A DNA stretch of 64,000 bases from Fortiea contorta PCC 7126 (GTDB taxonomy: Bacteria; Cyanobacteriota; Cyanobacteriia; Cyanobacteriales; Nostocaceae). Position numbers and translations under genes: made by a program. Below, one piece after another: positions 19,236 to 28,469 of the stretch. The stretch spans positions 2,871,395 through 2,935,394 of the forward strand of contig NZ_KB235930.1 in NCBI RefSeq assembly GCF_000332295.1. Direction: 5' to 3'. The notes under the pieces are model-generated. The model was not told the origin of the DNA, searched no databases, and was given only the letters and a program-made list of their open reading frames with translations. How positions within the stretch are numbered: position 1 is the first letter of the stretch; each line of letters opens with the position of its first letter.

Positions 19236-22200
19236 ATATATCTCATGAGAGCAATTTTCCAAAAGCTAGTATTGCTGTCATTATTTCAGCATACAATCAA
19301 GAGCCTTTTTTGATTGAAGCCATAGAGTCAGTATTGCGTCAAATAAAATTGCCTAATGAAATCTTAATATCAGACGATGCTTCTGATGATAACACATATG
19401 AAATAGCAAATTTTTATCATAAAAAATATCCCGACCTAATTAAAGTTAATAGAAATCCCGTAAACTTGGGTATAGTTGAAAATTTTAACAAGGCTGTAAG
19501 CTTAACAAATTCAGAATACGTTTGTATCTTGAATGCAGATGATAGATATCGTAGTGATTTTCTGCAAAAAACATCTATGGTGCTAGATGAATATACAGAT
19601 GTATCCATAGCTTACTCTGATTTTGCATTATTTGGACTGAGAGCTAAAATAGTATATGATTCCTATCCTCCGGATAGACGAGGTTTAGTTAAAGCTAATA
19701 AATTTTATATTATTAATTTTCCTGATTTTAATCAAGAAACTAAACAAGAATTTTTGCTCAAAGGTAATTTTATACATGGTGCATCATTATTGAGAAGAAA
19801 AGCATTTGATAGCGTCGGAGGATATATTTATCAGGAATCTATACCTGAAGATTACTATTTATTTTATCGAATAGTAAAACAGGGATGGAATGCAAAGAGA
19901 GTACCATTACCTCTTTTAGAATATAGACAATATTCAAAAACTCAAACAAACACACGTCTAGCAACTTTTGCACAGTTGCAATTTTACAAAAAACTTTCCC
20001 AAAACTTATATCATGAATTACAACAAATTAAATTACAGTTACAGCCAAATCAATTAAAATCAGTTGATAAAATTAGCTCTGTAGAGACACAAGTTAAATT
20101 TGATTCAACTGAAATTAATTTAATCGTTTTTCCTGACTGGCGACAACCAGAAGAATTGCTATACGAAGATATAAGAATTCTCATAAAAAGTGTTCTTATT
20201 CATCCAGATACAAATAAAATTGCGCTGCTGATAGATGACGACAATTTCTCAGAGGAAGATATAAGCTTTATCATATCAGATGTCATTTTAGACCTGCTGC
20301 AACGGGAAAAACTGGACGTTACCGAAGAACCAACTATTAAATTTATTTCTCATCTTACCTCAACAGAGCAAAAAGCACTGCTAAATCAAACTACAGCTCG
20401 CATTTCACTAAAAATAGAAAATTTTTCTCTAATTTATCAAACAATAAGTACAAAAATACCAGTTTATCTACCAGATGATATCAAGCGTATCCAATTGCAG
20501 GATTTTGATTCAATTCAATCCCAATTCAATTCTAATAACAGGCTATTCAATATTTTAGATACATATAAAATAGGTAAAATTGAGCCTTCTTTACTACAGG
20601 AATTACGCCAGATCAAAAAAACAATAGCTGAATTGTGGCTATCTACCGAAGAAATTTGGCTTGCTAAATTATATCAAAGCGAATTTTGTCAAGCATATAA
20701 AGCATTACTAAATAATAAGATTAAAAATGAACTATTGACTGAAGATGAGCAAAAATTTGTTGCTGAAATATTAACCCATATCACCAAAGGATTCAGTGAA
20801 CCAAAAGCGATTCAGTATTTACTGGTAGCTATGCTTTATTGCCGTCCTCATCATCTACCATTATCTAAAGAAATTGCTTACATTCCTGATTGGTTGTTAA
20901 ACGACTACGTGAAATATTTATTTCAAGATTCTTGTTATTATCAAGAACTAGGAGAATCACGTATTTATTATAACCATATCAAAGATTGGATAAATTATAT
21001 TCATACATCTATAAAACATGACGAAAATTTATTAAAATGGTATGATTTTTTAGAGTATTTTGTGCCGACAATAAATTTTGTCAATCTCTATTTCAATGAA
21101 AACAATCTCAAAAATATTTATGTAAAACGCGCAGAAATTATTGAGCAATTTCTGAATGCAAAAAATTACGAATTATCTTTTGAATTCTCCAGTCCATCAC
21201 CAACTATAAAAAAAATCCGGCTGGGTATCCTAGCATCTAATTTCTTACCTGGATCTGAAACATTTGCTTACCTTCCTGTTTATGAATATATTAGTAGAGA
21301 TTTTGAAGTAATATTGTACGCTCTTAATCAAACTGGTCATCAACTAGAGCAATATTGCCAAAGTTGTGCAAACTCCCTGAAGCTATTACCAGAAAATTTA
21401 TCAGCGCAGGTTAATACCATTCGTTCTGATGATTTAGATATATTATTCATTGCAACAAATGTAACTGCAGTAACTAATCAAATTTGTTTATTAGCAACTC
21501 ATAGATTAGCTAGAATTCAAGTTACTAGCGGCGGTTCTGTTGTAACAACCGGAATGAGAAATATGGATTATTATATTTCCGGTACCTTAACAGATCCTTT
21601 GCCAACAGCACAAGAACAATATCAAGAAAAATTAGTGAAATTAGAAGGAACTGCACACTGTTTTAGTTACGGAACTGAAGAGGGAAAATTAACAACTCCA
21701 GTTGAGCGAAATAGTTTAGGGATTCCCCAAGATGCTATTGTTTTTATTTCTGGTGCTAATTATTTCAAAACAGTTCCAGAATTGATATATACATGGATAA
21801 AAATTATTGCTCTAGTACCAAATTCAGTTTTAGTACTTTTACCATTTGGGCCGAATTGGTCAAATAATTACCCCAAAACAGAATTTATCAATTACCTAAA
21901 ATTTATATTTTCTCAGCATAGATTAGCTACTGAAAGATTAATAGTCTTAGATCCGCAACCTGTACCAGATCGGCAAGATATGAAAGAATACTACAAAATT
22001 GCGGATATTTATCTTGATTCTTATCCATTTTCGGGAACAACTTCCCTGGTAGAACCATTACAAGTTAATCTACCAGTAGTTACTAGAAAGGGAACTTGCT
22101 TTCGTTCTGCAATGGGAGCTGCAATGGTACAAACACTCGATATTTCTGATTTAGTGGCGGATAGTGAAGAGTCTTATATTCAGTTAGCGATCGCACTGGG

Positions 22201-22786
22201 AAATGATCCAGAATTACGCCTACAAAAAAGTGCCCAAATTAAAGAAAAAATGCAGGGTAATCCTAGTTTTCTAGATAGTCGCTCTTACTCAAAAAAAATA
22301 GGTGCATTGTTCAAAGAACTGTTTAATAATTATCTAACAAATACTCTAAATCAAAATTTTAGCTTAAGAGATACTAACCTGATTATTTTTCCTGACTGGT
22401 CACAGCCAGAAGAGTTACTATATGAAGGTTTAGCAAATGTAATTTCTCATCTTACTACTCACACAGATAAAAGTAATCTAACTTTGTTGATAGATACTCA
22501 CAATATTTTTGCAGAAGAAGCTGATATGTTTTTGTCATCTTTAATCATGAATTTGTTCATGGAAAATGATTTAGACATTGCTGACGGCCCGGAAATTTCT
22601 CTACTAGGAAATCTTAGTCATAGACAATGGGAAACTTTACTGCCCAGAATCGATAGTAGAATTGCTTTAGCAATAGACAATCAACAAGCGATCTCCCAAG
22701 CGAAAGCGGAAAATCTGCCAGTCTGCGATATAAATGGCTTGATAGCATCCAAACAGATGACTAGAGTCTTCACCACAACCTTTTGA
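19232..22786 (+). CDS. Large bifunctional glycosyltransferase: GT2 domain plus SPINDLY/O-GlcNAc-transferase-like domain
   Basis: 1184 residues. Residues about 10-250 are a GT2 (GT-A) glycosyltransferase: VIISAYNQEPFLIEAIESVL, SDDASDDNT and the LNADD metal-binding motif. A module at about 290-405, beginning NLIVFPDWRQPEELLYED, is repeated at about 1048-1160. Between them, after an alpha-helical stretch, residues about 662-1035 are related to the catalytic part of SPINDLY-type O-GlcNAc transferases (GT41): RLARIQVTSGGSVVTTG, then IADIYLDSYPFSGTTSLVEP and the following VVTRKG. There are no membrane segments. It is coupled to the methyltransferase-like gene. A role in protein or polysaccharide glycosylation is inferred; the adjacent pilin genes are the obvious candidate acceptors. 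Confidence 0.85.
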   Translation: MNISHESNFPKASIAVIISAYNQEPFLIEAIESVLRQIKLPNEILISDDASDDNTYEIANFYHKKYPDLIKVNRNPVNLGIVENFNKAVSLTNSEYVCILNADDRYRSDFLQKTSMVLDEYTDVSIAYSDFALFGLRAKIVYDSYPPDRRGLVKANKFYIINFPDFNQETKQEFLLKGNFIHGASLLRRKAFDSVGGYIYQESIPEDYYLFYRIVKQGWNAKRVPLPLLEYRQYSKTQTNTRLATFAQLQFYKKLSQNLYHELQQIKLQLQPNQLKSVDKISSVETQVKFDSTEINLIVFPDWRQPEELLYEDIRILIKSVLIHPDTNKIALLIDDDNFSEEDISFIISDVILDLLQREKLDVTEEPTIKFISHLTSTEQKALLNQTTARISLKIENFSLIYQTISTKIPVYLPDDIKRIQLQDFDSIQSQFNSNNRLFNILDTYKIGKIEPSLLQELRQIKKTIAELWLSTEEIWLAKLYQSEFCQAYKALLNNKIKNELLTEDEQKFVAEILTHITKGFSEPKAIQYLLVAMLYCRPHHLPLSKEIAYIPDWLLNDYVKYLFQDSCYYQELGESRIYYNHIKDWINYIHTSIKHDENLLKWYDFLEYFVPTINFVNLYFNENNLKNIYVKRAEIIEQFLNAKNYELSFEFSSPSPTIKKIRLGILASNFLPGSETFAYLPVYEYISRDFEVILYALNQTGHQLEQYCQSCANSLKLLPENLSAQVNTIRSDDLDILFIATNVTAVTNQICLLATHRLARIQVTSGGSVVTTGMRNMDYYISGTLTDPLPTAQEQYQEKLVKLEGTAHCFSYGTEEGKLTTPVERNSLGIPQDAIVFISGANYFKTVPELIYTWIKIIALVPNSVLVLLPFGPNWSNNYPKTEFINYLKFIFSQHRLATERLIVLDPQPVPDRQDMKEYYKIADIYLDSYPFSGTTSLVEPLQVNLPVVTRKGTCFRSAMGAAMVQTLDISDLVADSEESYIQLAIALGNDPELRLQKSAQIKEKMQGNPSFLDSRSYSKKIGALFKELFNNYLTNTLNQNFSLRDTNLIIFPDWSQPEELLYEGLANVISHLTTHTDKSNLTLLIDTHNIFAEEADMFLSSLIMNLFMENDLDIADGPEISLLGNLSHRQWETLLPRIDSRIALAIDNQQAISQAKAENLPVCDINGLIASKQMTRVFTTTF
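20101..20450 (+). repeat. Internal module copy A within the large glycosyltransferase
   Basis: Encodes residues about 290-405. It shares the pattern NLI(V/I)FPDW(R/S)QPEELLYE, then LLID, then a run of acidic residues and RI(S/A)L with the copy at 22374-22720. The copies are similar in protein but diverged in DNA, so the duplication is old. Confidence 0.75.
22374..22720 (+). repeat. Internal module copy B within the large glycosyltransferase
   Basis: Encodes residues about 1048-1160 at the C-terminus, after the SPINDLY-like catalytic region. It is the counterpart of the module at 20101-20450. Confidence 0.75.
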
Positions 22787-22872
22787 ATTGTTTGTAGTCA
22801 GCACTTCCGTGAAGAAAAATACGCGTACGAATATTGCCAACTCACGGATAAAACACTGACTAATATTTAGTT

Positions 22873-22890
22873 TGAGCGCCGAAGCGCTCA
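22873..22890. terminator. Hairpin between convergent glycosyltransferase genes
   Basis: TGAGCGC and GCGCTCA arms enclose CGAA on the plus strand, which reads TTCG on the minus strand, an extra-stable C(UUCG)G tetraloop. It lies 9 bases after the stop of the minus-strand gene and 87 bases after the plus-strand stop. No strong T-run directly follows in either direction; a TTTTTT occurs about 10 bases later on the plus strand. Confidence 0.5.
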
Positions 22891-22898
22891 TTACAAGC

Positions 22899-25118
22899 TT
22901 ATTTTTTATCATTATATCTTTGCCACATTTCCTGATAAGCTTTCTCCATCTCACGGGTAAACTGCTTACCGTTCCATAAGGGCGCTGTTTGTCTTGATTG
23001 TCGCAATTTTCCAGCAACTGTTTGTCTCAAAGTTGCATCCTTACCCAAGCGGATACCCCACTCTATATATTCTGCATCAGTCCAAGCTATCCCTTCTGTA
23101 ATCCCAGCATTTATCATCATGGTGTAGCTATTACGGGCTGCAAATTGTTCGCCAACTCTAGTGACTAACGGAATACCCATCCACAGAGTTTCTAGGGTTG
23201 TTGTGGCGCCATTGTAGGGATAAGTATCTAAGACGATATCAGCAATTCCCAAATTAGCGCGGTGAACAGACTCTGAATATACCTGTGGTAAAAATCGTAA
23301 TCGAGAGGAATCAACACCCTCTTCTTCAGCAATTTGATAAAAGAAACGTTTAATAGCTTCTTCCTGGGCTAGTCCTTTAATCAAAAAATAACTTTCAGGC
23401 ACTTGTTTAAGAATTTGCATTTGCCATCTAGTTGTTTCTGGATGCCGTTTATATCCTCTTTGGGCGCTAAGATAGATAACGCCATTCGTAGGAATATTTA
23501 AGTCCTCTCGCCGAAGAGTTGGTACACCCACTTCAAAACCATCAACTGCTATGTAAGTTTGCGGTAAGCGCCAAATTTTTTCTGTATAGTATTTCTGTGC
23601 ATCATCTGGCAATACATAAGGGTCGGCAATATAGTAATCAATTGCGGGTATACCTGATGCATCCCAACCCAACCAAGTAGCTTGAATTGGGGCTGGTTTA
23701 AGAGCCATCACTTCACTAGTAATATCTAAAGTAATGCTATCCAAATCTACTAAGATATCAATTTTATCTTCATAGATTTTGTCAGCAATTTCTAAACCAT
23801 TCATGCCTAGTTTATGAGTTGTTCCCGCATGATTAACATACCATTCCTGCATGTAATCAGCTATTGATTTATAGTTAACAATATATGTATTAATATCAAA
23901 TTTATCTTGGTCATGGTGCTGAAATAACCAGCGAGCTAACCAACCTACTGAGTGGTTTCTTAAAGCATAAGATATATAGCCAATTTTGATTTTATTATTA
24001 CTAGATACTAAAGGCAAATTTTTAATATTAGTGTGGAGATATTTTTTTCCTTCCGATTCGGCAAAAGCTTGAATATCAGTAGTAAAAATTTCAGCTAATT
24101 TATTATGAATTAATCGAAAATTTGCCGGGTCATCTTTAATATTTGGTATAGCAAAAGATGATGTCAGTAGCCGCAGTATTCGAGCTTCTTCTAAAGCGAT
24201 CGGTTGAGCCTGTATAAACTGCTGACATACTGTTTCTAATTTTTCGCACGTCTCACATATCTCTTGCCAATATCCCCCTGCTGACATTAAGCCTCGTAAC
24301 ATTAAATGGAGGGCAAAAATTTTATCAGCTAAACTTTCTGATAGAGAATAACATAATTTAGCTGTCTCTATGCCTTGAGAATAATTACGAGCATCTTGAT
24401 AAAAAGTTGCTAAATGCCTCAAAATTTCTACATTTTCTGGCTCTAATCGCAAGTGCAATTTTAGTAGAGATGCTGCTAGCTGAGGTTGTAGTAAAGTGTG
24501 ACCAATTTTTAGAGCAGCAGTTAGCAGTATATCAAAGCATTGATAAGTATTAGAAAAATAAGGTAAACAAACATCTGCTAACTCCACATTTATTGGATGT
24601 AAAGGAAGGTTATTTAAAACTTCCTGTAAAACTTGTATTAATAATTCAGCATTTATATTGGTATGTTCTCTTGCTTTGCAACAATCAATTAATCCGATTT
24701 CGTACAATTCGTGAATTACTTCTATTTTTTCTAATTTAATAGAAATTAATATAAGATTGAGTATGTTATTAATATCAGTAGGATTAATTTCCTTCATATG
24801 CTGACGAATTAACCAAGCTATAGAATATTCCGTCAGTTTTTCGCGTCTTTCTGCTTCTTTTAGCAAGAATTGAAATAATTCATTTGTCCAAACTTGTAGC
24901 TGTTCTTCATCTACTTCTGTCATTGGCAACATCCAAGTCATGAAGGCTTCTGTTTCTTTTCCTTGCAATAGCAATATCAATCCTAATTGCCAGTAATAAG
25001 AAATAGTATTTGGTTCTATATTTATAGCTTGTTCGTATAACTCTGCTGCTCGCAGATAGTTTTCTTGTATAAAGCATTGTTCAGCCTGGATCTGCCAATT
25101 TTGTGTATTAGTGATCAT
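22899..25118 (-). CDS. TPR-SPINDLY type O-GlcNAc transferase-like glycosyltransferase
   Basis: 739 residues. The N-terminal part (about 1-330) is helical with TPR units (for example CFIQENYLRAAELYEQAINIEPN). The C-terminal half is a complete GT41-like catalytic region: IKIGYISYALRNHSVGWLA, then the segment PIQATWLGWDASGIPAIDYY, then YYTEKIWRLP, DIVLDTYPYNGATTTLETL and GIPLVTRVG. This family transfers GlcNAc or related sugars to Ser/Thr of proteins. The gene lies 142 bases downstream of two pilin genes on the same strand. From memory, an ogtA gene next to pilA in Nostoc punctiforme is needed for hormogonium motility, so pilin or another pilus-associated protein is a plausible target. Confidence 0.9.
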   Translation of the reverse strand: MITNTQNWQIQAEQCFIQENYLRAAELYEQAINIEPNTISYYWQLGLILLLQGKETEAFMTWMLPMTEVDEEQLQVWTNELFQFLLKEAERREKLTEYSIAWLIRQHMKEINPTDINNILNLILISIKLEKIEVIHELYEIGLIDCCKAREHTNINAELLIQVLQEVLNNLPLHPINVELADVCLPYFSNTYQCFDILLTAALKIGHTLLQPQLAASLLKLHLRLEPENVEILRHLATFYQDARNYSQGIETAKLCYSLSESLADKIFALHLMLRGLMSAGGYWQEICETCEKLETVCQQFIQAQPIALEEARILRLLTSSFAIPNIKDDPANFRLIHNKLAEIFTTDIQAFAESEGKKYLHTNIKNLPLVSSNNKIKIGYISYALRNHSVGWLARWLFQHHDQDKFDINTYIVNYKSIADYMQEWYVNHAGTTHKLGMNGLEIADKIYEDKIDILVDLDSITLDITSEVMALKPAPIQATWLGWDASGIPAIDYYIADPYVLPDDAQKYYTEKIWRLPQTYIAVDGFEVGVPTLRREDLNIPTNGVIYLSAQRGYKRHPETTRWQMQILKQVPESYFLIKGLAQEEAIKRFFYQIAEEEGVDSSRLRFLPQVYSESVHRANLGIADIVLDTYPYNGATTTLETLWMGIPLVTRVGEQFAARNSYTMMINAGITEGIAWTDAEYIEWGIRLGKDATLRQTVAGKLRQSRQTAPLWNGKQFTREMEKAYQEMWQRYNDKK

Positions 25119-25238
25119 TGTATTGTTTCACAGAAGTAGATGGATATATAACGAAAATAAAGTGGGTAGAACAATCTAACCACTTTGAAAACTACCTAAT
25201 TTATTTCAGTACAAACTACATGAAGAATTGACTTGGGA

Positions 25239-25895
25239 ATGTAGTAAGTTATTTCTATTTTTATTTCAAAGCGACGAAGTTAGTGGGGCAAGAAGGTCCA
25301 GTTATACTAGCCGTAGTTGCTGCTATATCAGCGCCACTGTTAACTCTTGCTTTCTCAGCTTCGCATAAAATAGCGATGGTAGTAGCTTCACTAGTAGCAG
25401 CTTGCGTTGCTACACTCACACCACCAACATAGGTTTTCAGGGGCGCTGCGGCTACTACTGTAGATGCTTGGTTAGTGACTAGGCTAGGAGAACTAGTACC
25501 ACCACCGGCAATTTTATATATGTAGTTTGTAGTTTGTGTAGCAACGCCAAGACCTAATTTACCAAAGTCGTCTTGAGCTGCAAATTGATTATTTTCCAAA
25601 TAATAAGCTTGTTGGGCGCGGTTCATAGAACCAACGTAAGTTTTCGCTTCTGACTGTTTGGCTTTGTTTGCTTGGTTCAAGAAAGATGGTAAAGCAATTG
25701 CAGAAAGAATGCCGATGATGATGATTACGACTAGTAATTCAATCAGGGTAAAACCTTCGTCTTCTTTCTTTTTTTGGAGGATGTGTTGCAGAAATTTGGC
25801 TTTAAGTTCGGTTTTCATATGTGTTTTACCGTAAACGTTTTTATCGCTGGTTCTAGATGTAACTTACCCACATGCGATCGCTTTTCTGTCATTTG
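25239..25895 (-). repeat. Tandem duplication, copy 1 (pilin gene plus leader)
   Basis: Matches 26040-26696 at a constant offset of 801 bases. The duplicated unit includes 21 bases after the stop codon, the entire pilin gene and about 77 bases of leader. Only scattered substitutions separate the copies. Confidence 0.95.
25261..25818 (-). CDS. Type IV pilin-like protein, copy 1
   Basis: 185 residues. The long, basic leader (22 residues) ends in Gly22 before FTLIELLVV, the prepilin peptidase (PilD) site with the conserved Glu at +5, followed by the hydrophobic assembly helix. The globular part is Ala/Thr/Ser-rich and has two cysteines near the C-terminus that could form the D-region disulfide. 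Composition fits a major or minor pilin of the cyanobacterial type IV pilin-like group. It is 97% identical to the copy at 26062 (5 differences by my alignment). It lies upstream of the O-GlcNAc-transferase-like gene, and the Ser/Thr-rich body offers possible glycosylation sites. Confidence 0.92.
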   Translation of the reverse strand: MKTELKAKFLQHILQKKKEDEGFTLIELLVVIIIIGILSAIALPSFLNQANKAKQSEAKTYVGSMNRAQQAYYLENNQFAAQDDFGKLGLGVATQTTNYIYKIAGGGTSSPSLVTNQASTVVAAAPLKTYVGGVSVATQAATSEATTIAILCEAEKARVNSGADIAATTASITGPSCPTNFVALK

Positions 25896-25971
25896 ATGAA
25901 AAAAAAATTCTAGAATAAATCTATCCAATTCTTAATTTTTGATCTGAAAAACTTACATACATAACTGAGCT

Positions 25972-25987
25972 CTTGGTATTTACCAAG
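25972..25987. terminator. Small hairpin between the two pilin genes
   Basis: CTTGGTA and TACCAAG flank TT, a perfect 7-bp stem, 75 bases downstream of the upstream pilin stop on the minus strand. It has no T-run; it may be a processing site or attenuator between the copies. The related segment TTGACCAAGGGCTAA precedes NTRC near 26860. Confidence 0.35.
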
Positions 25988-26039
25988 GGCTGATTTCTCA
26001 ATTTCGATTTATGAACTGGCTTGGACAAACTTTGTTTTG

Positions 26040-26696
26040 ATGTAGTAAGTTATTTCTATTTTTATTTCAAAGCGACGAAGTTGGTGGGGCACGAAGGTCC
26101 AGTTGTACTAGCCGTAGTTGCTGCTATATCAGCGCCACTGTTAACTCTTGCTTTCTCAGCTTCGCATAAAATAGCGATGGTAGTAGCTTCACTAGTAGCA
26201 GCTTGCGTTGCTATACTCACACCACCAACATAGGTTTTCAGGGGCGCTGCGGCTACTACTGTAGATGCTTGGTTAGTGACTAGGCTAGGAGAACTAGTAC
26301 CACCACCATCAATTTTGTACACGTAATTTGTGGTGACTGTAGCAACGCCAAGACCTAATTTACCAAAGTCGTCTTGAGCTGCAAATTGATTATTTTCCAA
26401 ATAATAAGCTTGTTGGGCGCGGTTCATAGAACCAACGTAAGTTTTCGCTTCTGACTGCTTGGCTTTATTTGCTTGGTTCAAGAAAGATGGTAAAGCAATT
26501 GCAGAAAGAATGCCGATGATGATGATTACAACTAGTAATTCAATCAGGGTAAAACCTTCGTCTTCTTTCTTTTTTTGGAGGATGTGTTGCAGAAATTTGG
26601 CTTTAAGTTCGGTTTTCATATGTGTTTTACCGTAAACGTTTTTATCGCTGGTTCTAGATGTAACTTACCCATATGCGATCGCTTTTCTATCATTTG
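26040..26696 (-). repeat. Tandem duplication, copy 2 (pilin gene plus leader)
   Basis: Upstream copy of the 657-base unit, 801 bases from copy 1. Beyond the ends (26039 and 26697) similarity stops abruptly. Confidence 0.95.
26062..26619 (-). CDS. Type IV pilin-like protein, copy 2
   Basis: 185 residues, identical in leader, cleavage site and assembly helix to the copy at 25261. The five differences fall in the globular domain: Gln to Val, Ile to Val and Ala to Asp around residues 95-105, then Val to Ile and Ile to Thr further on. Because the leader is duplicated too, both genes probably have the same promoter elements. It is the first of the two pilin genes on the minus strand and is divergent from NTRC. 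Having two copies may raise dose or permit mixed pili. Confidence 0.92.
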   Translation of the reverse strand: MKTELKAKFLQHILQKKKEDEGFTLIELLVVIIIIGILSAIALPSFLNQANKAKQSEAKTYVGSMNRAQQAYYLENNQFAAQDDFGKLGLGVATVTTNYVYKIDGGGTSSPSLVTNQASTVVAAAPLKTYVGGVSIATQAATSEATTIAILCEAEKARVNSGADIAATTASTTGPSCPTNFVALK

Positions 26697-26917
26697 CAGA
26701 AAAAAAGTTCCGGAAAATAAATTTAGCCAATCCAGAATCTTTGGTTTTGAAATTGCACATAACTCAGTTAGTGGAAATAAATCGAACTATATTGAGTAAC
26801 GTAAAATTATTGTCATTCAATTATTTACGTGGTTTTACTTACATAAATAAGCCCCTAGTGTTGACCAAGGGCTAATACCAATTTAATTATTGTTATGTTA
26901 TATTAAGCGTAGTCGTT

Positions 26918-28309
26918 ATGAGTTCATATATTGCCATGACAAACCAGACTGTAGAAAACTTGGTGATTATCGGTTCTGGGCCAGCAGGTTACACAGCCGC
27001 TATTTATGCAGGACGCGCTAACCTCAAACCCGTTGTCTTTGAAGGTTTCCAAGCTGGGGGTTTACCGGGTGGACAATTAATGACAACGACGGAAGTCGAG
27101 AATTTTCCTGGATTTCCCCAAGGAATCACTGGGCCGGAATTGATGGATTTAATGAAGGCGCAAGCGGAACGCTGGGGGGCTGAGTTATACACTGAAGATG
27201 TCACTTCAGTTGATTTGACTGAGCGTCCGTTCACGATTCGCTCAGATGAGAGGGAAGTCAAAGCCCATAGTATTATTATTGCTACTGGCGCAACTGCAAG
27301 GCGTTTAGGTTTACCCAGCGAAAATGCATTTTGGAGTCGGGGAATCTCAGCTTGTGCAATTTGTGATGGAGCGACGCCAATTTTTCACGGTGCGGAGTTG
27401 GCTGTAATTGGGGCTGGTGACTCAGCGGCGGAAGAGTCAATTTATCTGACTAAATATGGTTCTAAAGTAAATTTGTTGGTACGCTCTGATGTGATGCGGG
27501 CTTCTAAAGCGATGCAAGACAGGGTTTTGAGTAATCCCAAAATCCAGGTGCATTGGAGCACGGAAGTTGTGGATGTGTTCGGTAATGGTCACATGGACGG
27601 GGTGAGAGTCCGCAATAACAAAACTGGCGAGGAGAAAACTCTGCAAGCCAAGGGTTTATTTTACGCCATTGGTCACACTCCCAATACTTCCTTATTTAAG
27701 GGACAGTTGGAACTAGATGAGTTAAATTACGTCGCCACTAAACACGGTTCACCAGAAACCAGTGTTGCTGGGGTGTTTGCTGCGGGTGATGTCCAAGATC
27801 ATGAGTATCGCCAAGCAATTACAGCGGCGGGTAGTGGTTGTGCTGCAGCATTGTTAGCAGAACGCTGGTTGTCGTCTAATAGTTTGATTCAAGAATTCCG
27901 TCAACAGCCAGCAAGTGCGGTGAATGAATTAGTCACTCAGCCAGCGGCGAAGAAAACAGAAGCGGAACTAGCGGCTGAATTTGATTTGCAAGCGACACGC
28001 CATGAGGGCGGTTATGCTTTGCGGAAATTGTTTCATGACAGCACGCGCTTACTCTTAGTTAAATATGTTGCGCCTGGTTGCGGCCCTTGTCACACCCTCA
28101 AGCCGATATTAAATAAAGTGGTGGCTGAATTTGATGGCAAAATTCACTTTGTAGAAATCGATATCGACAAAGACCGTGAAATTGCGGTAAATGCTGGGGT
28201 GACGGGTACGCCCACAGTTCAACTATTCAAGAATCAGGAATTGTTGAAAGAAGTAAAAGGCGTCAAGCAAAAGAGTGAATATCGCCAGTTAATTGAAAGT
28301 AATCTTTAG
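26918..28309 (+). CDS. NADPH-thioredoxin reductase/thioredoxin fusion (NTRC)
   Basis: 463 residues. The first about 320 are an FAD/NADPH thioredoxin reductase: [15 protein letters not shown], redox pair Cys146-Ala-Ile-Cys149, NADPH site [11 protein letters not shown] linker and a C-terminal thioredoxin domain with Cys388-Gly-Pro-Cys391 follow. This is the NTRC of plants and cyanobacteria, which reduces 2-Cys peroxiredoxins and links NADPH to redox control. The usual Trp before CGPC is absent here (APGCGPC). A second in-frame ATG at 26936 matches the usual family N-terminus and may be the true start. Confidence 0.95.
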   Translation: MSSYIAMTNQTVENLVIIGSGPAGYTAAIYAGRANLKPVVFEGFQAGGLPGGQLMTTTEVENFPGFPQGITGPELMDLMKAQAERWGAELYTEDVTSVDLTERPFTIRSDEREVKAHSIIIATGATARRLGLPSENAFWSRGISACAICDGATPIFHGAELAVIGAGDSAAEESIYLTKYGSKVNLLVRSDVMRASKAMQDRVLSNPKIQVHWSTEVVDVFGNGHMDGVRVRNNKTGEEKTLQAKGLFYAIGHTPNTSLFKGQLELDELNYVATKHGSPETSVAGVFAAGDVQDHEYRQAITAAGSGCAAALLAERWLSSNSLIQEFRQQPASAVNELVTQPAAKKTEAELAAEFDLQATRHEGGYALRKLFHDSTRLLLVKYVAPGCGPCHTLKPILNKVVAEFDGKIHFVEIDIDKDREIAVNAGVTGTPTVQLFKNQELLKEVKGVKQKSEYRQLIESNL

Positions 28310-28426
28310 GGGAATAGGGAATGGGGCATAGGGGAGCCACCGCGTTCCTGTCGCTTTGCGTCGGTATTTTCCGGCTTCATGGGGAATGGGGGATATATAT
28401 AAATACCCTTGACTCTTGTTCTAATT

Positions 28427-28465
28427 GCGATTAATCATGCCTATACAAGAGGCATGATTAATCGC
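28427..28465. terminator. Strong hairpin between NTRC and the PIN-toxin gene
   Basis: Two 16-base perfect arms, GCGATTAATCATGCCT and its complement, enclose a 7-base loop. It lies 5 bases after the PIN gene stop (minus strand) and 118 bases after the NTRC stop (plus strand). The right arm runs into GTCTCTAC, resembling one end of the dispersed GTAGAGAC palindromes. There is no pronounced T-run. Confidence 0.6.
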
Positions 28466-28469
28466 GTCT

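Noticed and set aside
26021-26233. Frame antisense to the second pilin gene
   Set aside because: Complement of a well supported gene; no independent signals.
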